Origin: Lunularia cruciata
Lineage: Eukaryota; Streptophyta; Marchantiopsida; Lunulariales; Lunulariaceae
Assembly (NCBI GenBank): GCA_948567375.1
Contig: OX419760.1
Coordinates: 62,678,911-62,742,910 of the forward strand
Length of the DNA stretch: 64,000 nt
Direction: 5' to 3'
In this document: in pieces, positions 1 to 13,229 of the stretch
Layout of the letters: every line of letters begins with the position of its first letter
Position numbering within the stretch: position 1 is the first letter of the stretch
The notes under the pieces: generated by a model
The model's input: the letters and a program-made list of their open reading frames with translations, nothing else
Told to the model about the DNA's origin: nothing
Databases searched by the model: none
Program-made: the position numbers and the translations under genes

Positions 1-1760
1 GAGAGAGGTGAGAGAAACTATTCAATTTCTTAAGTGTAGATTAGGTTATAGGTAAATAGGTTATAAGTGAGTCTCCTCAGTTTTTATTTTCGTTTTACTG
101 GTATCTAAATTGAAGGTTACGAACAAATTATGTGAAGAGAGTCATTCTTTGGTTTTTAATTTGTGTTCTATTGGTATAAAAATTGAATACAATGGAATAT
201 TTCTCCTCAGTTCTTATTTTGGTTTTACAGGTATCCAAAATGAAGTTTATGAAAAATTAAGTGTAAAGATAGTCATTTTTTGGATTTTAATTTACGTTCT
301 ATTAGTACAAAATTGAATACAATGGAAAAATGTTATGTGATAATGTAAATATAATTGGATTATTTGGGTTTCGATTGAATATTGTAGTGTGAGAGTGATG
401 GTTAGGACGTTTTGTTTGTAATTTCTTGGTTACGTGGAACTTGGTTTCAAATCTATAGAGATAAAAGATAGAAGTCAGGAGAATTTATAGTTTTTAAAAA
501 TTGGAGAGTTAGTTATATTTATATAAATATTAATTATATCATATGGGACGTGAGTGAGTGTTTAATTTAGAAATATGATAAGATAAAAAGAATAGAGCTT
601 CTAGTTTTATTACAGTTATTTATATATTGATTGTATTATAATTATTCTTATATTAGCTATAGTTTCATTTTTCATACACGATATGAATATATTATGTACA
701 ATGTATCATAGATTCTTCACTTTGCAATGGATAAAAACCTATGTAAGAAAGACATACAAGAACTATAATTGGATCATTTTGAACTTCTTCAAGTGAGACG
801 AGTGATTGATACATTGGCATTATTGATATTAGAGATTGATATATGTTTTTTTTTTTTTTACAAATCAATTGAGTCATAAGAGTAATTAGTTATCTTTTGA
901 AGCTATTTTAGACTATTTTTTCATATTCACTTTTGTTTTATAGATTTCCTTTCTTTCCTTCTTTATATCACGAGGTTAGACAAGCTTTTCACTTATTATT
1001 TGATTTTTGCTCAAGATCCAATAGACAAATTAACATATATGAGTTAGATATATTAATTGAATCATTCACTTTTATTTTGTAGGTTTCCTTGTAGTTGGTT
1101 ATTTTTTAGACTATTTGAAACTATTTACAATGTCCACGCTTATTCTAAATTTTTTCTTGTACATTCCATGACAAGGTTAGACAAGCTTTCACTTATTATT
1201 CCATTGATTTGATGAGTTAGCATAGTTTTCATTTCTCTTTCTCCCATAATAATATCTTTATTATCTTCATTATCCCCAACATGCCTCTTAACAAAGAGGA
1301 GTGTTGGGTAGAGAAAAATTGCTACAAGATTCTATAGATTCCTAGTTGTGGATTGAATAACCTTACAAGAGGAGTTTATTTGAGCTACACATTTTAAAAG
1401 ACTATTTTAATAATAAAATACTCTATATTCCACTTGATACAATGGTATAGGATATTGGATCATGCTAAAGAATATAATAAACCTACACAAATTCTATATC
1501 TTTTTTTTATAAGTAATCTTATTAACAAGATTATTTTGTCCTCACTCCTCTTACATCCTTTGCCAAATAACAAATATATAACGTCTTGGATTGCCCATTT
1601 GATGAGTTATTATATCTTAATAAATTTCTTTTTACTCATGCATTATGTACAACATAACAATTATGACTACATCTCTCTTCAAGAGGCTTCTTACAACTAT
1701 TTTATGAGCATCATCTTAAAGATTGATTTTACAGAGATGGACCATGTATAATTTTATAGA
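1..1760 (+). pseudogene. Eroded 5' portion of REL-type LINE
   Basis: This stretch aligns by eye, at modest identity and in the same order, to the 5' part of the better preserved LINE at 42.74-44.05 kb. Shared landmarks are a GAGAGTGATGG block (near 390 here, near 42915 there), the ACAAG-ACTATGATTGGA block (near 745 and 43266), a gene-like block around GAGGCTAGACAAG (980, 1163 and 43500), and AGGAGGCTT (1680 and 43990). The block near 980 recurs near 1163, suggesting an internal duplication. The sequence is AT-shifted and full of stops, so the copy is old and dead. The open frame at 1434-1751 lies where the LINE's pre-RT region would be. No RT core is visible before similarity fades near 1750. 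Confidence 0.6.
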
Positions 1761-3423
1761 GTTATTGGCTGTAATAATAGCAAGGAGGAAGATTCATATG
1801 TTAATTAGTGAAGTATTATGTTTAGTAGACTTGTCATAATGGAGAATAATATGAAGAATTTTAGACCAAAGTGTTAGTGGGGAAATTTTATTACATTTAT
1901 TATCCTCAACATCATTCTAACTTCCATAAGCATCGTTGTACATATCAAATTAAAGTTAATATCTCCAGAAATTATAAGAGTATAAATATTTGTGGCATTA
2001 AAATACTCGTAGATATCTAAGCAGTTTAGATTGTCTTGTAAATGGATATTGAGAACACTTTTAGTAGTTATCTTCTGTGCATCATATTAAGAAAGATAAA
2101 AAATCATTGATACTTTTTTCCTTTTATGTCAAATTCTGTATCTTGAGTACATGAAAAATCACCTTCATGTATATCACTTGTGTCCTATCTGGATCAATAT
2201 TAAGATACTTAAATACAATATTGACCTCTAGGTGAAATCAAAGCAGACCACAATAAACTCCAGATCAAATCCTCTTCATTGTGATAGTTCTTAATATAAT
2301 ACATGTGCTGTTGGATTCTCATGTTCTTTCCTGCATATATTCTTCACTCTAGTTCTTACATGTATATATACATGAATTTGAGGTTTATGAATTTTGTTCA
2401 TAAACCTCAGAGCTAAAAGAACGAGTTGATACAATGGGGGTTTTAAAGTTGAAATTTATGAGATGACAACGGGAGATGGTCATTTTAAAAATAATTTTTA
2501 CTGGATCTCCAAAAGTTATAGTGAATCCCCATAAACATAAAATATTTTCATCGGTGTAAAAGGCTTTGATAGGTGTTCTAAAGTCAAATCCTCTATAAGA
2601 TTGACTGGCTTTGCCAGGTAAATTAGGTGTGAGTTTAGGCCAGAGTAATATTTATGAAAATTTCATTTTTAATTTGAATATGATGAGAACATGCTAAATA
2701 TATAAATTTGTGAAATTAAAATCATCTAGTTTGGATATATTTTGCCAACTGTCAAAAATATATTTAATTATGATTTTATTAATTAATATTTCTAGATATT
2801 TATAAGTATATAGAATTAAATGACCTCGCCCAAGCGTCATTCATAAATTTTAAAATTATGGAATATGTTAAATCTTGTAACTCCGTTAATTCACCGTACA
2901 AATTCCAATACTTCCCGTGAAAGTTCTCGATATCTCAATGGACTCGTAAAATCAAACCTTATTAAGACCTCCAGCGAGGACAGCTCCCGACGAACAGTAC
3001 GCCGGGATCTACTTCAGACACTTTTCGGAATGTGTAAGTTCAAAGGACGTTCGGTCCGTTAATTGGTGACAATGGGTCCTTTAGAGTATCATGAGGAACG
3101 GAAGGACAGGACAGAGCAGAACAGGGTTGACGGATGAAAAACGGGAGACCAAACAAACGGGAATTCTGGACCGTTAAGTTGGGCCCGCCCGAACGGGGCA
3201 GAGTGCCTGCCAGCTTTTGATGCTTTGGGATCGGCATGGGATGCGGCCTAACCATGTGACCTTATCAGCAACATGGGCCCAACAGTGTACCATGCTACGA
3301 CCAGGGTCTGGTCTATTCAAGCCTGTGGTCATTGGTATCTTTCGGGGTTGGTTAGATATCAAACCCTTGTTATTTACCGTTTGTTCCATCTCTAGTAATA
3401 TATGGATCAAACGACTAGCATAG
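1761..3423. other. Unassigned AT-rich sequence
   Basis: AT-rich up to about 2860, then more balanced composition. Short open frames occur on both strands (for example 2865-3062 and 3217-3423), but they overlap each other and carry no recognisable motif, so I do not call genes. It probably holds further unrecognised repeat debris. Confidence 0.5.
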
Positions 3424-3695
3424 TTCAGATATTTTAGATATCGTAGAACAGATTTTTCATGTCATTTAAATAATTCAGATATCTTAGCTACTGCAGAACA
3501 GATTTTTCATGCGATTTACATAAATTCAGATATCTTAGGTACGGTAGGTAGGACAGACTTTTCATGCCTATCCTATTAAGCTTAACACCACTTTATCCCT
3601 TGTGTTTTATTCTCGTATGGGCTTGCTGACGAGGTCCTTGTACGGGCAAGATGAGATCCTCCGATCGTTCTTCCTCTCCTACGCGGTTACCCCTC
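3424..3695 (+). repeat. LINE 3' end with triplicated ~55-bp unit
   Basis: Three consecutive diverged units of about 55-60 bp each contain a TTCAGATAT-TTAG block followed by ACAG(A)TTTTTCATG (starting near 3424, 3473 and 3526). This block is the sequence that occurs once, just upstream of the 3' hairpins, in the better LINE copies (near 45710). The last unit continues into a degraded 3' tail that still ends with TCCTACGCGGT (near 3677). The best reading is a LINE 3' end with local tandem expansion. Confidence 0.5.
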
Positions 3696-5637
3696 TTTAC
3701 TGTTAGCTACATAATAGCTAACAACGGTTAGGTAACCTGCGAACCCATCAAACACAATCATCGTGCAGTCTTTGGATTGTCGTCTTCCCAAAGAAAAACT
3801 TGATATTTCAGTAACTTCCTTACAAATTATATAGCAGCTGGACTCTTACGTGGTAAACGAGATGTCAAGTTCATTGTCTCCATCAAGGCGCTAATAACCG
3901 ATGTAAAGGTACATCTGGTTTGTGTTTAAGCTGAGTTTTTCCATTACTGATTCAGATGTTATCGGCTCGTTTCCAATCATGTCTATCTCATTCATATGCC
4001 GTGAAAAGATTGTTGCCTGAAAAGACTACCCGCCTGACTTAATCACAACTACCAGTGATAGGGTTGGAGTGAAGATAAGGGTTCGTAGAATTTAGAGTCA
4101 TGATTGGAACATCACATCCAGTCTGTGAAACATGCGCTGCTTTTCTTACCTAGTCCGATAAAATTGGCAAAACTTATACCAAAGACAAGGAAGAGCAAAC
4201 TAGATTGCTTGAAACAATAAGCGACGAAAATGTACTTGGAGAAGTGACAAAAATAGTGTAACTACCACATGTGTATGTAGGAAATTCTTCCAACAAAATC
4301 ACATGGATGGAATCCTTAAAGGGAGAATATTTCATCGCCGAGAGAATGATTGTAACAATATATGAATGTTGTGACCGATAAGCCATACTCCAGCATAAAT
4401 TTTAGGTTCGTGCAATCATGTGCATCGACCACAGAACATATAAAATTTCAAGAGGAAAGTCGACCACAGAATGACTGCAGCTATTACTCCAGGAGCACAT
4501 TTCCAGATTCGCAAGAGCACACTCTGTACCAACCACCTGTTGCAACAGCGCATAAAGTCTCATTCCCAGTCTCACTGCTGTGCTTACTAGTACTTTCTAT
4601 GTCCACGTTTAGTCACTAGAAGATCGTAGCACAAAACGAGCGTATTCTGAATTACCGAAGCACAGGGATCAAAGCAAACCATGAAGTCACGGTCTGAAGC
4701 GAGCGGAATTGGTATAGGTCCTGGTCAAAGACAAAGGAACTAATATAATGAATGTATGAACAGTAAACAAAGTAGCATGCACATTAGATCGAGCAGCATA
4801 ACTGTCAGAGTGTGATAACCTAGGAGCATACGAACAAATTCGAAGATAACTGTGCAGTGAAAGCCGTTAGAAGCTTTCGAATGGTAGTCATGCAACAGTG
4901 AAAAGCAGAAGAACGTGCATGAGAACGAAGTAGACCGTGATGGTAGATCTTTGTGGAGAAACATGGAGGTAGGAGACGACCAGTGCAAGTCAATAAGATC
5001 TCACTGGATGTTCGGGTCTCTTCCTCCTGCAAAGTTACTGGCCTCCCCACTTCTCGGGAACTTTGAAGTTTGAACAGAATATCATCACGGGTTACTAGAC
5101 ATACCTTCAACGAATCTCGTTCTAGGAACGAGAGGATCTAAACCCGACTTAAAGCACTGATGTAAATCCCTTCTGCTGGGATTTCATGCGTTCGTTTCGT
5201 GATGCACGAGAGAAGATCTCGATGCCATTTCAACTTCAACAATTGGAAGAAGAAGAATTTACTTGCTCCATAAATGATCATCGATGTAAACAATAGACTA
5301 CGCGAAAATTTACTTCACCATATGGTCATTGATCATTTACAAAACTGGAGCAGATGCAGGAGGGTTCTAAACTTGTAACAATAGACTAGGTGGATTATGC
5401 CACAAAACGATGTCCAATGCCTCTATCTTAGCCATATTTGACAAAAATTCCAAATTTGGATATATATATATATATATATTCTTTGAGTCCTCAACCGTCG
5501 GTACGACACCGATCTGACGTGACATTTTTCATGGCATCACGTACTCAACTTAACTCAGAGGACAAGCAGAAGGAAGACTCACCGATGTTGTACGGCATCT
5601 TCCTTCTTTCATAAAAACTTAACTAGTTTTAATGAAT
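3696..5637. other. Unassigned sequence with a (TA)n tract
   Basis: No coding frame with recognisable motifs. A (TA)n microsatellite of about ten units lies at 5461-5480. Overlapping minus-strand open frames at 4740-5110 and a plus frame at 4362-4619 lack any family signature. Confidence 0.5.
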
Positions 5638-5835
5638 TTTAGGTGCAGGAAAGCAGATTTCTCATATCGATTCTGTTGAGACTTGAGACTTAGTCCCATT
5701 TGATTTATTGTGTTTCACCCTTGTCCGGCTTGATGGGGTCTTCCCATCCTTCGTGTTTTCTATTTTGTTTCACCCTTGTAAGGCTTGATGGGGTTTTCCC
5801 ATCAAGCCCTATTTTCTATGCGGTCGCTCTTTTAC
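5638..5835 (+). repeat. LINE 3' end, partly duplicated
   Basis: It matches the LINE 3' tail: a GCAGATTTCTCATAT block, a decayed TTAGTCCCAT remnant of the first hairpin, then GCTTGATGGGGTCTTCCCAT and a GCGGTCGC terminus. The block TTTCACCCTTG...GGCTTGATGGGG occurs twice (near 5714 and 5768), a local tandem duplication. Confidence 0.7.
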
Positions 5836-6004
5836 CTTCCGTTTTAATGAGCTCCAACAGGGAAAGTTAAAGTAACGAAATTCCTCGTTCATCTGGAATA
5901 TCTACCGGGCTGAAATTGGTAGGATTCGTCCGTGGTTGATAAAGAAAACGCATTCCTAACTGACCGCTCGCTGGATCTGGCAATAAGGTCCAGTGTATCA
6001 ACGA
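5836..6004. other. Spacer between inverted LINE ends
   Basis: About 170 bp separating two LINE 3' ends that point at each other. No feature recognised. Confidence 0.4.
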
Positions 6005-6130
6005 CTAAAGGCGATCGCGTAGGAAAAACGAAAAATGGGAAGACCCCGTCAAGTCGTACAAGAGAGAGAAAAAAAAGAGTAACATGGGGCTAAGCCCCAA
6101 TAGAGTCTATATGAGAAATCTGCCCTAGAG
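6005..6130 (-). repeat. LINE 3' end, inverted copy
   Basis: Reverse-complement LINE tail. From left to right it reads GCGTAGGAAAAACG, then GGGAAGACCCCGTCAAG, a purine-rich run, the palindrome GGGGCTAAGCCCC and ATATGAGAAATCTGCCCTA. With the plus-strand end at 5638-5835 it forms a tail-to-tail inverted pair. Confidence 0.75.
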
Positions 6131-7109
6131 AAACATATTAATAACTTAGCTGTCACCCTCGTACACCATCTCTGCTGTGGAAGAAGCCAATTGCCCACCG
6201 GGAAGCAACCATCTATCACAGAACGCAGTACAACGTGTTTTAGTCCAACTTAATGCAGAAGGAGTATCAGTGTAACCCCGCAGTCATTTGTCAAGGTCTG
6301 TCCAAATTGCAGTCCCTTTAAGAGGACCACGCGATGCATACGTACGGATGAGTGCTGCTGTCAGAGTCTCATGTTGTTATGCCAACACCAATACTACGCT
6401 GACTTGAAGCTCCAAGATTGACACCTCGACTTGCCCGGACCCTAAACTTGTGTGGTTTCTCGCATTCCAAGCACTGACGTGGCCTTGCCTGAGCTTGAGA
6501 GGCTCGGCTTCATTGTGCGGAGCCCTGCTCCGGTGGATGTTTTTGATTAAACGTGTGCTACGAGGCGAACTGTTAAGTCGGTAGACTCACACATACAAAC
6601 CGCTTGGGCAGGACATCCATTGTTCTGCTCGACTTCCTATGCCATGTCAACGGCTCGCCACATCAAGATGAAACGATGCTGCGCCATTCAAGAGCCAAAG
6701 CAAGTCAAAGTTGGATGCGAACGAGTCTGTCCTAAAGTTAGGGCACGGTACGTCGAAGTTTCAAGTTACACTACTCTCAGTTAACCTGTCACTGTACCGG
6801 GACGGGTACTTGCCATTTGCTAGCCGAGGTTCTTATGCAAGGAGGGAAGGACGCATCAACAACAAAGCATCCTCTCTTACCGACCACGTTAGAGCTTCAA
6901 GATTCCATCACCGGCGAACATTCCCGGTGACTGGGAGTCAAAAGCGACAGTCGCTGTTATGAAAAGTCCAGATTGTGACCTCCAAGGTCCGAGTAAGGCC
7001 ATTTCTTCCGGTTGAGCACATAACCGCGGCGGCTACTGTACTCAGTAAGACAACGCAGTAAGGAGATAACAACAGCGGTACAGTATAACAAGAAAACCTC
7101 CTTCTGCGT
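6131..7109. other. Unassigned sequence
   Basis: No recognisable gene. The open frame at 6711-6962 has no conserved motif. Composition is near 48-50% GC, unlike the AT-rich flanks. Confidence 0.45.
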
Positions 7110-7370
7110 CCTTGTTATCCTACGCGGTCGGCTTTCTCTGTCTGCTCACCTTATCCAATCATGAATGCTACAAAAGAAGGACGGCTTGATGGGTTCTTCC
7201 CATACTTCCTAAACCCTAAACCCTTCCCATCCTTCGTGTTTTCTAAAAAAAAACCGAAAAGAAGACGGGAAAACAATCGAGCCGTACAAGGGAAAGACAT
7301 GGGGTAAAATGGGCTAAGCCCCATTAGTATCAATATAAGGTATCTGCCTAAGACACCTAAGATAATCTAC
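7110..7370. repeat. Composite of LINE 3'-end fragments
   Basis: Contains TCCTACGCGGTCG (near 7119), a plus-oriented GGCTTGATGGGTTCTTCCCAT (near 7182) and, further right, a minus-oriented tail with GTACAAGGGAAAGACATGGGG, GGGCTAAGCCCC and TATCTGCCTA (7280-7355). It is a mosaic of both orientations, either nested truncated insertions or a rearranged inverted pair. Confidence 0.6.
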
Positions 7371-9300
7371 AATGTTACCAAAGTGTCATGGACGATGTTT
7401 GCTAGGTGCAACTAGCAGCTTCCTGTATATGATTTTACACTTGTTCTAGGAGGAAGACGTCGAATATAAACTCGGGAAAGTGCATGATGGTGGAACCTTC
7501 CTGAAGCGTGGCATAATTTCCTGCAAAAGCTCCGGTAGTTTGGTAGCAGTAGATGGCATAATTCAGGACATATTCTGGACACTCAATAATGATACTGTTG
7601 TCTGATGATGTAAACAGAATTATTCATCCAGAATATGGAAAGTCCTTAGACTCTAAGTAGATGAGATACACGTCTTGTTTCTAACAAACGCCAAATTCAG
7701 ATTAGTTTCTCCTCGTCCTAGTATGTTAATACTGGGGTGGGTTCCATATTCATTTTTTATTTTCTTTCAAACCAAAATCATGTCGAATCTTTGTAAGTAG
7801 TATAAATTCGATGATTGAGCACTTTGATACCAAATGGATTTCTTTATGAATGGACAGTGGAAACATAAATGTCCAAGACATTCAGTAAAAGTTTTCTTTC
7901 CCTTTTCAGTACTCATGTACTATCATGTCTGGCTGTTTGCAAAATCCAAGTCCCATGCAGACGTTGAAGCGTTTTATTCGTGATCAAATGGTCAAAACAT
8001 CTGTTTATTTATCCGCTTGGAGGTTGTAAAACAGGAAAAGACGTGTTTAGCCTGATGACTTCAATCAAACACGTCGTTGCTTATCTATATATATCAGGAG
8101 ACTTTTTAAAACCAGTACCTGTATCTGCAAAAAATTCTATAATGCCAACTTTGACTATTGAAGCATACATTTGTGTCTAATTTCTGCTCTTATTATGTTG
8201 GAAAGGATCCCAAATCTCCCTCAAACTCTCTGAACTTGTCCACTTGTTCCCACACCGAATACTATAAATTTATCCTTCGTATTACTTGAATGTTATGGCG
8301 TACCTATGGTGACACTTTGCACAGAGATGACCACCTTACTGAGCTGAAATATCTGCTCCTTCGGCTACCAGATTTTGGCACTGTGGGATAATGCATTGTT
8401 GGCCTCTCTCTCGGAGAAGCTATTTTGCTAAGCTCACCTACTAGACTATAAGGTGAGCTTAACTACTAAATCTGCATTACGTGTGTTGAAGAATTGGTGG
8501 AAGCAGATAAGTCAGGGAAACAAATCTCAAATGCAGATTAAGTTTGCATTTAGAAAGGTGTTCTGATATTGACAAATGTGTCTCCAATTTGTGCTGCAAG
8601 GGCAAGAAGGTAAGTTGGCCAATGGGTGGGACCCGAGCAACATATTTTGCATCATACGTCCTCTCATCCTTCTATTTAAAAGAGAGAAGTTTTTATGTGG
8701 TTATCGAGGTGTTAAATTTGGATAAAGGATATATTCAGCATTTTAGACGAACTATTATAAGAACACGAAATGATCAAAATACAAAAGAATACCTCTTAGA
8801 TGATCCGCAGGACAATAACACTTTACCTGCTGGTTACTGTCGTGCATTTCCACAAATGTATAGATACACCTCTATCACGTCTAATTGATTATCTACTGAT
8901 CTCTCTCAATAATAGCAAGATGCCATTGTCATTGACAATTTCGTGACTTGACATTACGAAGGAATAGAAGTTTTGTGACTTGATTGTCAAGTATGCACAT
9001 TTAAAATATACCAAGGCCGCAGTCCACCCGGAAATAAAAGAAGAAAACAACATTCATTTCTTGCTGAGACTGCTTCAACCCACTTATGACACTTAGAGCT
9101 CACCTTGTGCAAAATAGCTCCACGAAACAACTTAAATTTAAGCTACAAAGCATCCACAAAGTACTAAACCTTTTTCCAAATCTTTTACTTCACTATCGTC
9201 AGATTGGACTAGAGATTTACAACTTTCCTTGATGGAGCGACAGTGTGAGCATACTCTAGAGCACGACTAGTCAACTCGTCCATCTCTTAGTCTACTCGTC
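7371..9300. other. Unassigned sequence
   Basis: No coding sequence with recognisable motifs. Plus frames at 7980-8180 and 8544-8888 are open but featureless. A short inverted repeat, AGCTCACCTACTAGACTATAAGGTGAGCT, sits near 8433-8460. Confidence 0.45.
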
Positions 9301-10345
9301 CATTCCTCATGCTACTAGAGCATGTCTTCGCTCCTGCTCTGGCAAGGGTGCAAGCTCTTGGATCCTAGCTCTATTGTACATTAGGGCATTCTGACTTGCA
9401 CCAACTACTTTCTCTACAACGATGAGGTTTCGCAAAGGTTTGGTCCACCCATCTACGTTTTCATTACTCACTTGTGAATGTGGTTCTACATTAGATGCAG
9501 CAGCTGTCCACATGACACAATGTCCTTTTGGAGGACATAGGATAGCTACCCATGATGCCATTAGTGACATAGTGTTTGCTATGGCACGAGAGAGTGGATA
9601 CTTGGCTTGGAGAGAGCGTTCGTATGCTTTGCAGGCAACATGTGTCAAGGTAGACTTATACTTGGTCCGAGATGATCAGGTGACATTAGCGGATGTCGTG
9701 GTTACGGACACTACGTGGGATACTGTTTCAGAGGGAGTGATTATCCATCCCCTGGATGGGTGGCGAGTGCAGCACTTTGTCGCAAGGTCTCTAAATATAG
9801 GGGTATGCAGCGAGGTCACCTCTTTGTTCCTCTAACCTTGGAGTTATATGGAGTGATGGACATTGTATTTGACACATTTGTCAGCCGGTGCGCGAGAGCT
9901 TATCATATTAGGCGTCATGGGTATCACTCTCGCTCTCATACTTAGTAATATATTTTAGATAATGTGTGTCCATTGCTCTACAAAGTGCAATGGCTTATGC
10001 AATCCATAAGAGAGCAATCACATTAAATGATGTTTCTTCGGATGCTCCAATAATGAATAGACCGTCGATGTTTCTTCGGATGCTCCAATAATGAATAGAC
10101 CGTCAAAGTGCAATGACTCTGCAATCCATAAGAGAGCAATCACATTAGATGATGTTTCTTTGGATTCTCCAATTATGGATAGACCATCCGGATATTTTAG
10201 GTGCGAACGAGCAGATTTCTCGTATAAACTCTATTGGGTCTTAGCCCCATGCTACCTTTTCTGTCTCTCCCTTGTACGGTTGAGGGGGTCATCCTTGGTT
10301 TTTCCTTCGCGGTCGCCTTCTTCCAAAGTACTAAACACCACAAAA
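9301..10345 (+). pseudogene. LINE copy A: C-terminal Zn-motif/REL region plus 3' tail
   Basis: The frame at 9422-9835 encodes the C-terminal part of a non-LTR retrotransposon polyprotein: a CECG...H-x4-C zinc-type motif, PFGG, a THDAI segment, then VDLYLVRDDQ...LADVVVTD. The last part resembles the DL...DV core of the PD-(D/E)xK restriction-like endonuclease (REL) that follows the RT in early-branching LINEs. Downstream is a frameshifted remainder (GMQRGHLFVPL block), an internal duplication (9982-10188), and the 3' tail with hairpin remnants, ending GCGGTCGCC near 10318. The RT itself is missing, as expected for a 5'-truncated LINE. The minus frame at 9307-9648 is an antisense shadow. REL assignment is by motif only. 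Confidence 0.65.
10029..10104 (+). repeat. Perfect 38-bp tandem duplication
   Basis: Two identical, directly adjacent 38-bp units (10029-10066 and 10067-10104) within LINE copy A, beginning GATGTTTCTTCGGATGCTCC. A third, diverged version lies at about 10151-10188 as part of a larger duplication. Confidence 0.9.
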
Positions 10346-13229
10346 GCCGTCGAAGGTCATTTCTCCGAAACAACAGGGGTAGTCCTTGCCTAGATTTTCA
10401 AGCAGCCGCCCCCCTTTCCTTGTCTTCCTCGAGCTTCACTGTTGTAGGCACATCACACACGAGAGAATGTTTCCGCGACTTCTAGAAGAACGTGAAAAGT
10501 CGCGGTGCGAATCTGGATTTCCGTTGCACAAAGTGACGGAACCAAGAAATGGAGACTTTGTGTCAAACCCCCGCTCGTGGTCTTGACCTCTCACTTTATT
10601 TTAGAGTTGACCGAAGGTGACTTCGAATTTCCAGTCGTCCAATATAGATGGGTCGGATATAAAAGCAGTAATAGACATAACCCACCCCATATTTGGCTCT
10701 TCAAATTGGCCGAACCCCGAGTTGGCAGAAAGACTTGAACACGCCCACACCCACCCACCCACCCCCCCCACCCCCCACTCCTGAAGCATTGACGTGGTGC
10801 GTCAGTCCTATGTGGCAGTGAACACACACGTCAGATCGAGAAAACTGGACCAAGACATCTGAGCAATTGCATGAACAATTTGAAACAATCGCATTGAACA
10901 TTGGTTGCCAGCACGAACTCAATCCATGGCAACTATTACCCCCAACGCTACGTCGGACAACGTGACACTTGGGGGTAGATTAAGTCGAAGTGCCCAATAT
11001 CCGGGTCGGTTAAGTCTTTCACTGGATATGACAGAGGCTTATCTGTTATATAAAATAAAATCATGAACTTGAACGGTTTTGATTTAAGTTTCTGGAGGTA
11101 TGATTGTTGAAAAGCTAGGAACGTCGTAATCTATAGAAATTTTAACTCACTTGTGTGTACTTCTTGCTTAAAACCCTTTTCCATTGACTTTCTTCTTTTG
11201 TTTTGAATGTGATGAAGGGGGAAAAGCTAATCTGATGCATCTTGGAACCTTTTGGTCTATGGAAAGACGTTATTATTTCGTATAAGATTGGGGGTGCTAT
11301 TTTAAAACATAACATTCATGAGTTTTAGAATAGGGCACAAACAAGGGAAATAGAAAAAAGGAAGAGAATCTCTTGTTATTTTTGAGGTAGCTGCTGGATT
11401 CATATGTGTTTCGCGAGGTACTAAACCTTATCAAATATAGGAGTCCATGTGCTTGCAAGGTTACAGTCTGAAGGTAGATTCTTCTATGAACTCTAAAACG
11501 ACAAAGAAAGAAGCAAAGCCAAAGTACCTGACGATCTGAGATCTGAAAACTTCCAGACGAGCTGAAGGTCTTCGATTCTATGGCATGGTCTTCAACTTGG
11601 AAAGGTTGAAGGTGGCCAGTAAAGTCTGACACCCCGGCTCAAAGGTGCAAGTCCTGTAAGCTGTGGGACTGAAAGTAGACTTAGTTTTACTGGCTTAAAC
11701 TTTAAGACTGAGTTCCGCTGATTGGCTCAAACTTTGGTGTACTAAGTTCTCCTTATTGGTTGATACTTTAAGAGTGGTCTCCTCATTGGTGTGGATAACT
11801 GAAGATGACTCAAGACTTGGTCTCCTCGATGGTTTTGATAACTGGAGACCATGTCAGGAGCTTATGGATTGGTCGAGACTGCGATAAAGTATGTCAATAA
11901 GACCAAGCACATCTCTCCTGCAAGCTTAGCGTGAAGTAGTGTCCTTTTCCTAAGGGACAGGAGCAGAAAATGCTCATTAATGGCCAAGGGAAAAGACTAA
12001 TTGTTGATTAAATTAGATGATATTACAAACGTCTTGGTTCCAGGGATGTGGAGGCTGATGATTTGTTTTATCTTCAAACTTTTTTTATCCGGACTGATAG
12101 ACTATCTGAGATACATGTGTATTAGAAATGAAACTGAGTAGATAAGGAAAGTGGGGCTGCATCGTTGAGTCCTCGTGTCGGGGAAAAATAGCAAGTTATG
12201 TGGAAGCACATAAAATAAAATTTTCACTTCTCCACTTTTACGCGGATCGATTTCTATTTAGCTACGAGGTCTAAGTAGCAAATTACCGTGTTCTCCTTTT
12301 CATTCTTCTTCGTTCCCAGCGAAGTTGGTAGAATATTTGGGAAGTTGGTAGAATATTTCCAGGAAGCGAGTTCGTAGCTTCTTGAGTTGTAGTTCAGTAT
12401 TATACGGGAGTTTCAGTCCCAGTCATAACGGGAGTTTTACGCTACAGTCCAGAAAAGTACAGACATCATGCGAGAATTCTCAGGACTATTCAAAAGTAAA
12501 AATAAATTAAATTATATCATTGGAAGTCCGCTAGAACATCGGCGAACAACTTTTATAAGTTACAGGGTCGTTTAAAAGCCAGAAACAGAATCCCAATGTC
12601 ATGTTCATGATATATACGACGTCAATAATTGCTGATTTTCATCCACATTCCGGGTCTGTGGAAAATAGCAATTCAATGATCTCAACACCAAACTATCTTT
12701 ATTTAGGAATGAAAAATTTGATCGGCGCCTGAGTCAGAGTATTTGCACCTCCTTTGTCCCCTGGGACCATGGATCAAGAGAGGGCCATCAACTTGACGTT
12801 CTTTTCGAGTTTTCAAACACCAGTTCGGAAGTTTCAATAATTTACAAAACTTGGTCAAACCTAACGGTATTTATTTACCTCGTCTTGAAAGAACAATGTG
12901 ACTCTGCAACATGGAATCTCGTTGTTCTGGCCGACGCTTGTTCATCTTACTGCTCTCGACTGCAATGCGGCTTGCAAGCTTACACGTCTGAAGAATATGT
13001 CTCTCAAGCGCTGGTTTTCTTAAGGACCAGGTGATTCTACCAAAGCTAATTTCGTTTGCTCGTATATTAAAGCAAGTGGTCCCACCCGCACAAAATTCCG
13101 TCGTGCTTTTTATAGATGAATTTTAAGTTTCTCCCATGAGCATAATATAGCATTCAATATCCACAGTTGTATGCATCATTTGATAAAAGAGGCGTGTTTC
13201 CCCGAAGAAACCAGAGGCTGCATTGAACA
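10346..13229. other. Unassigned sequence
   Basis: No recognisable gene. Overlapping short frames at 10386-10922 are on both strands and cross a C-rich tract. Around 11690-11890 loosely repeated TGG(TCTCCT)-type phrases (GGTCTCCTC near 11774 and 11818) suggest a decayed tandem array. The minus frame 11297-11632 is serine/phenylalanine-rich with no domain. Confidence 0.45.
10743..10786 (-). other. G-quadruplex / i-motif candidate
   Basis: The plus strand is almost pure C with single A spacers (CCCACCCACCCACCCCCCCC core), so the minus strand has at least five G3+ runs separated by one or two bases. That is a textbook strong G4 pattern, with i-motif potential on the plus strand. Confidence 0.8.

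Noticed and set aside
3040-3423. Overlapping open frames on both strands, possible gene
   Set aside because: Frames exist on both strands at once, with no family motif or splice-supported extension.
9307-9648. 113-codon minus frame and the similar plus frame 42438-42737
   Set aside because: Both are exact antisense shadows of the LINE C-terminal coding region in copies A and C.
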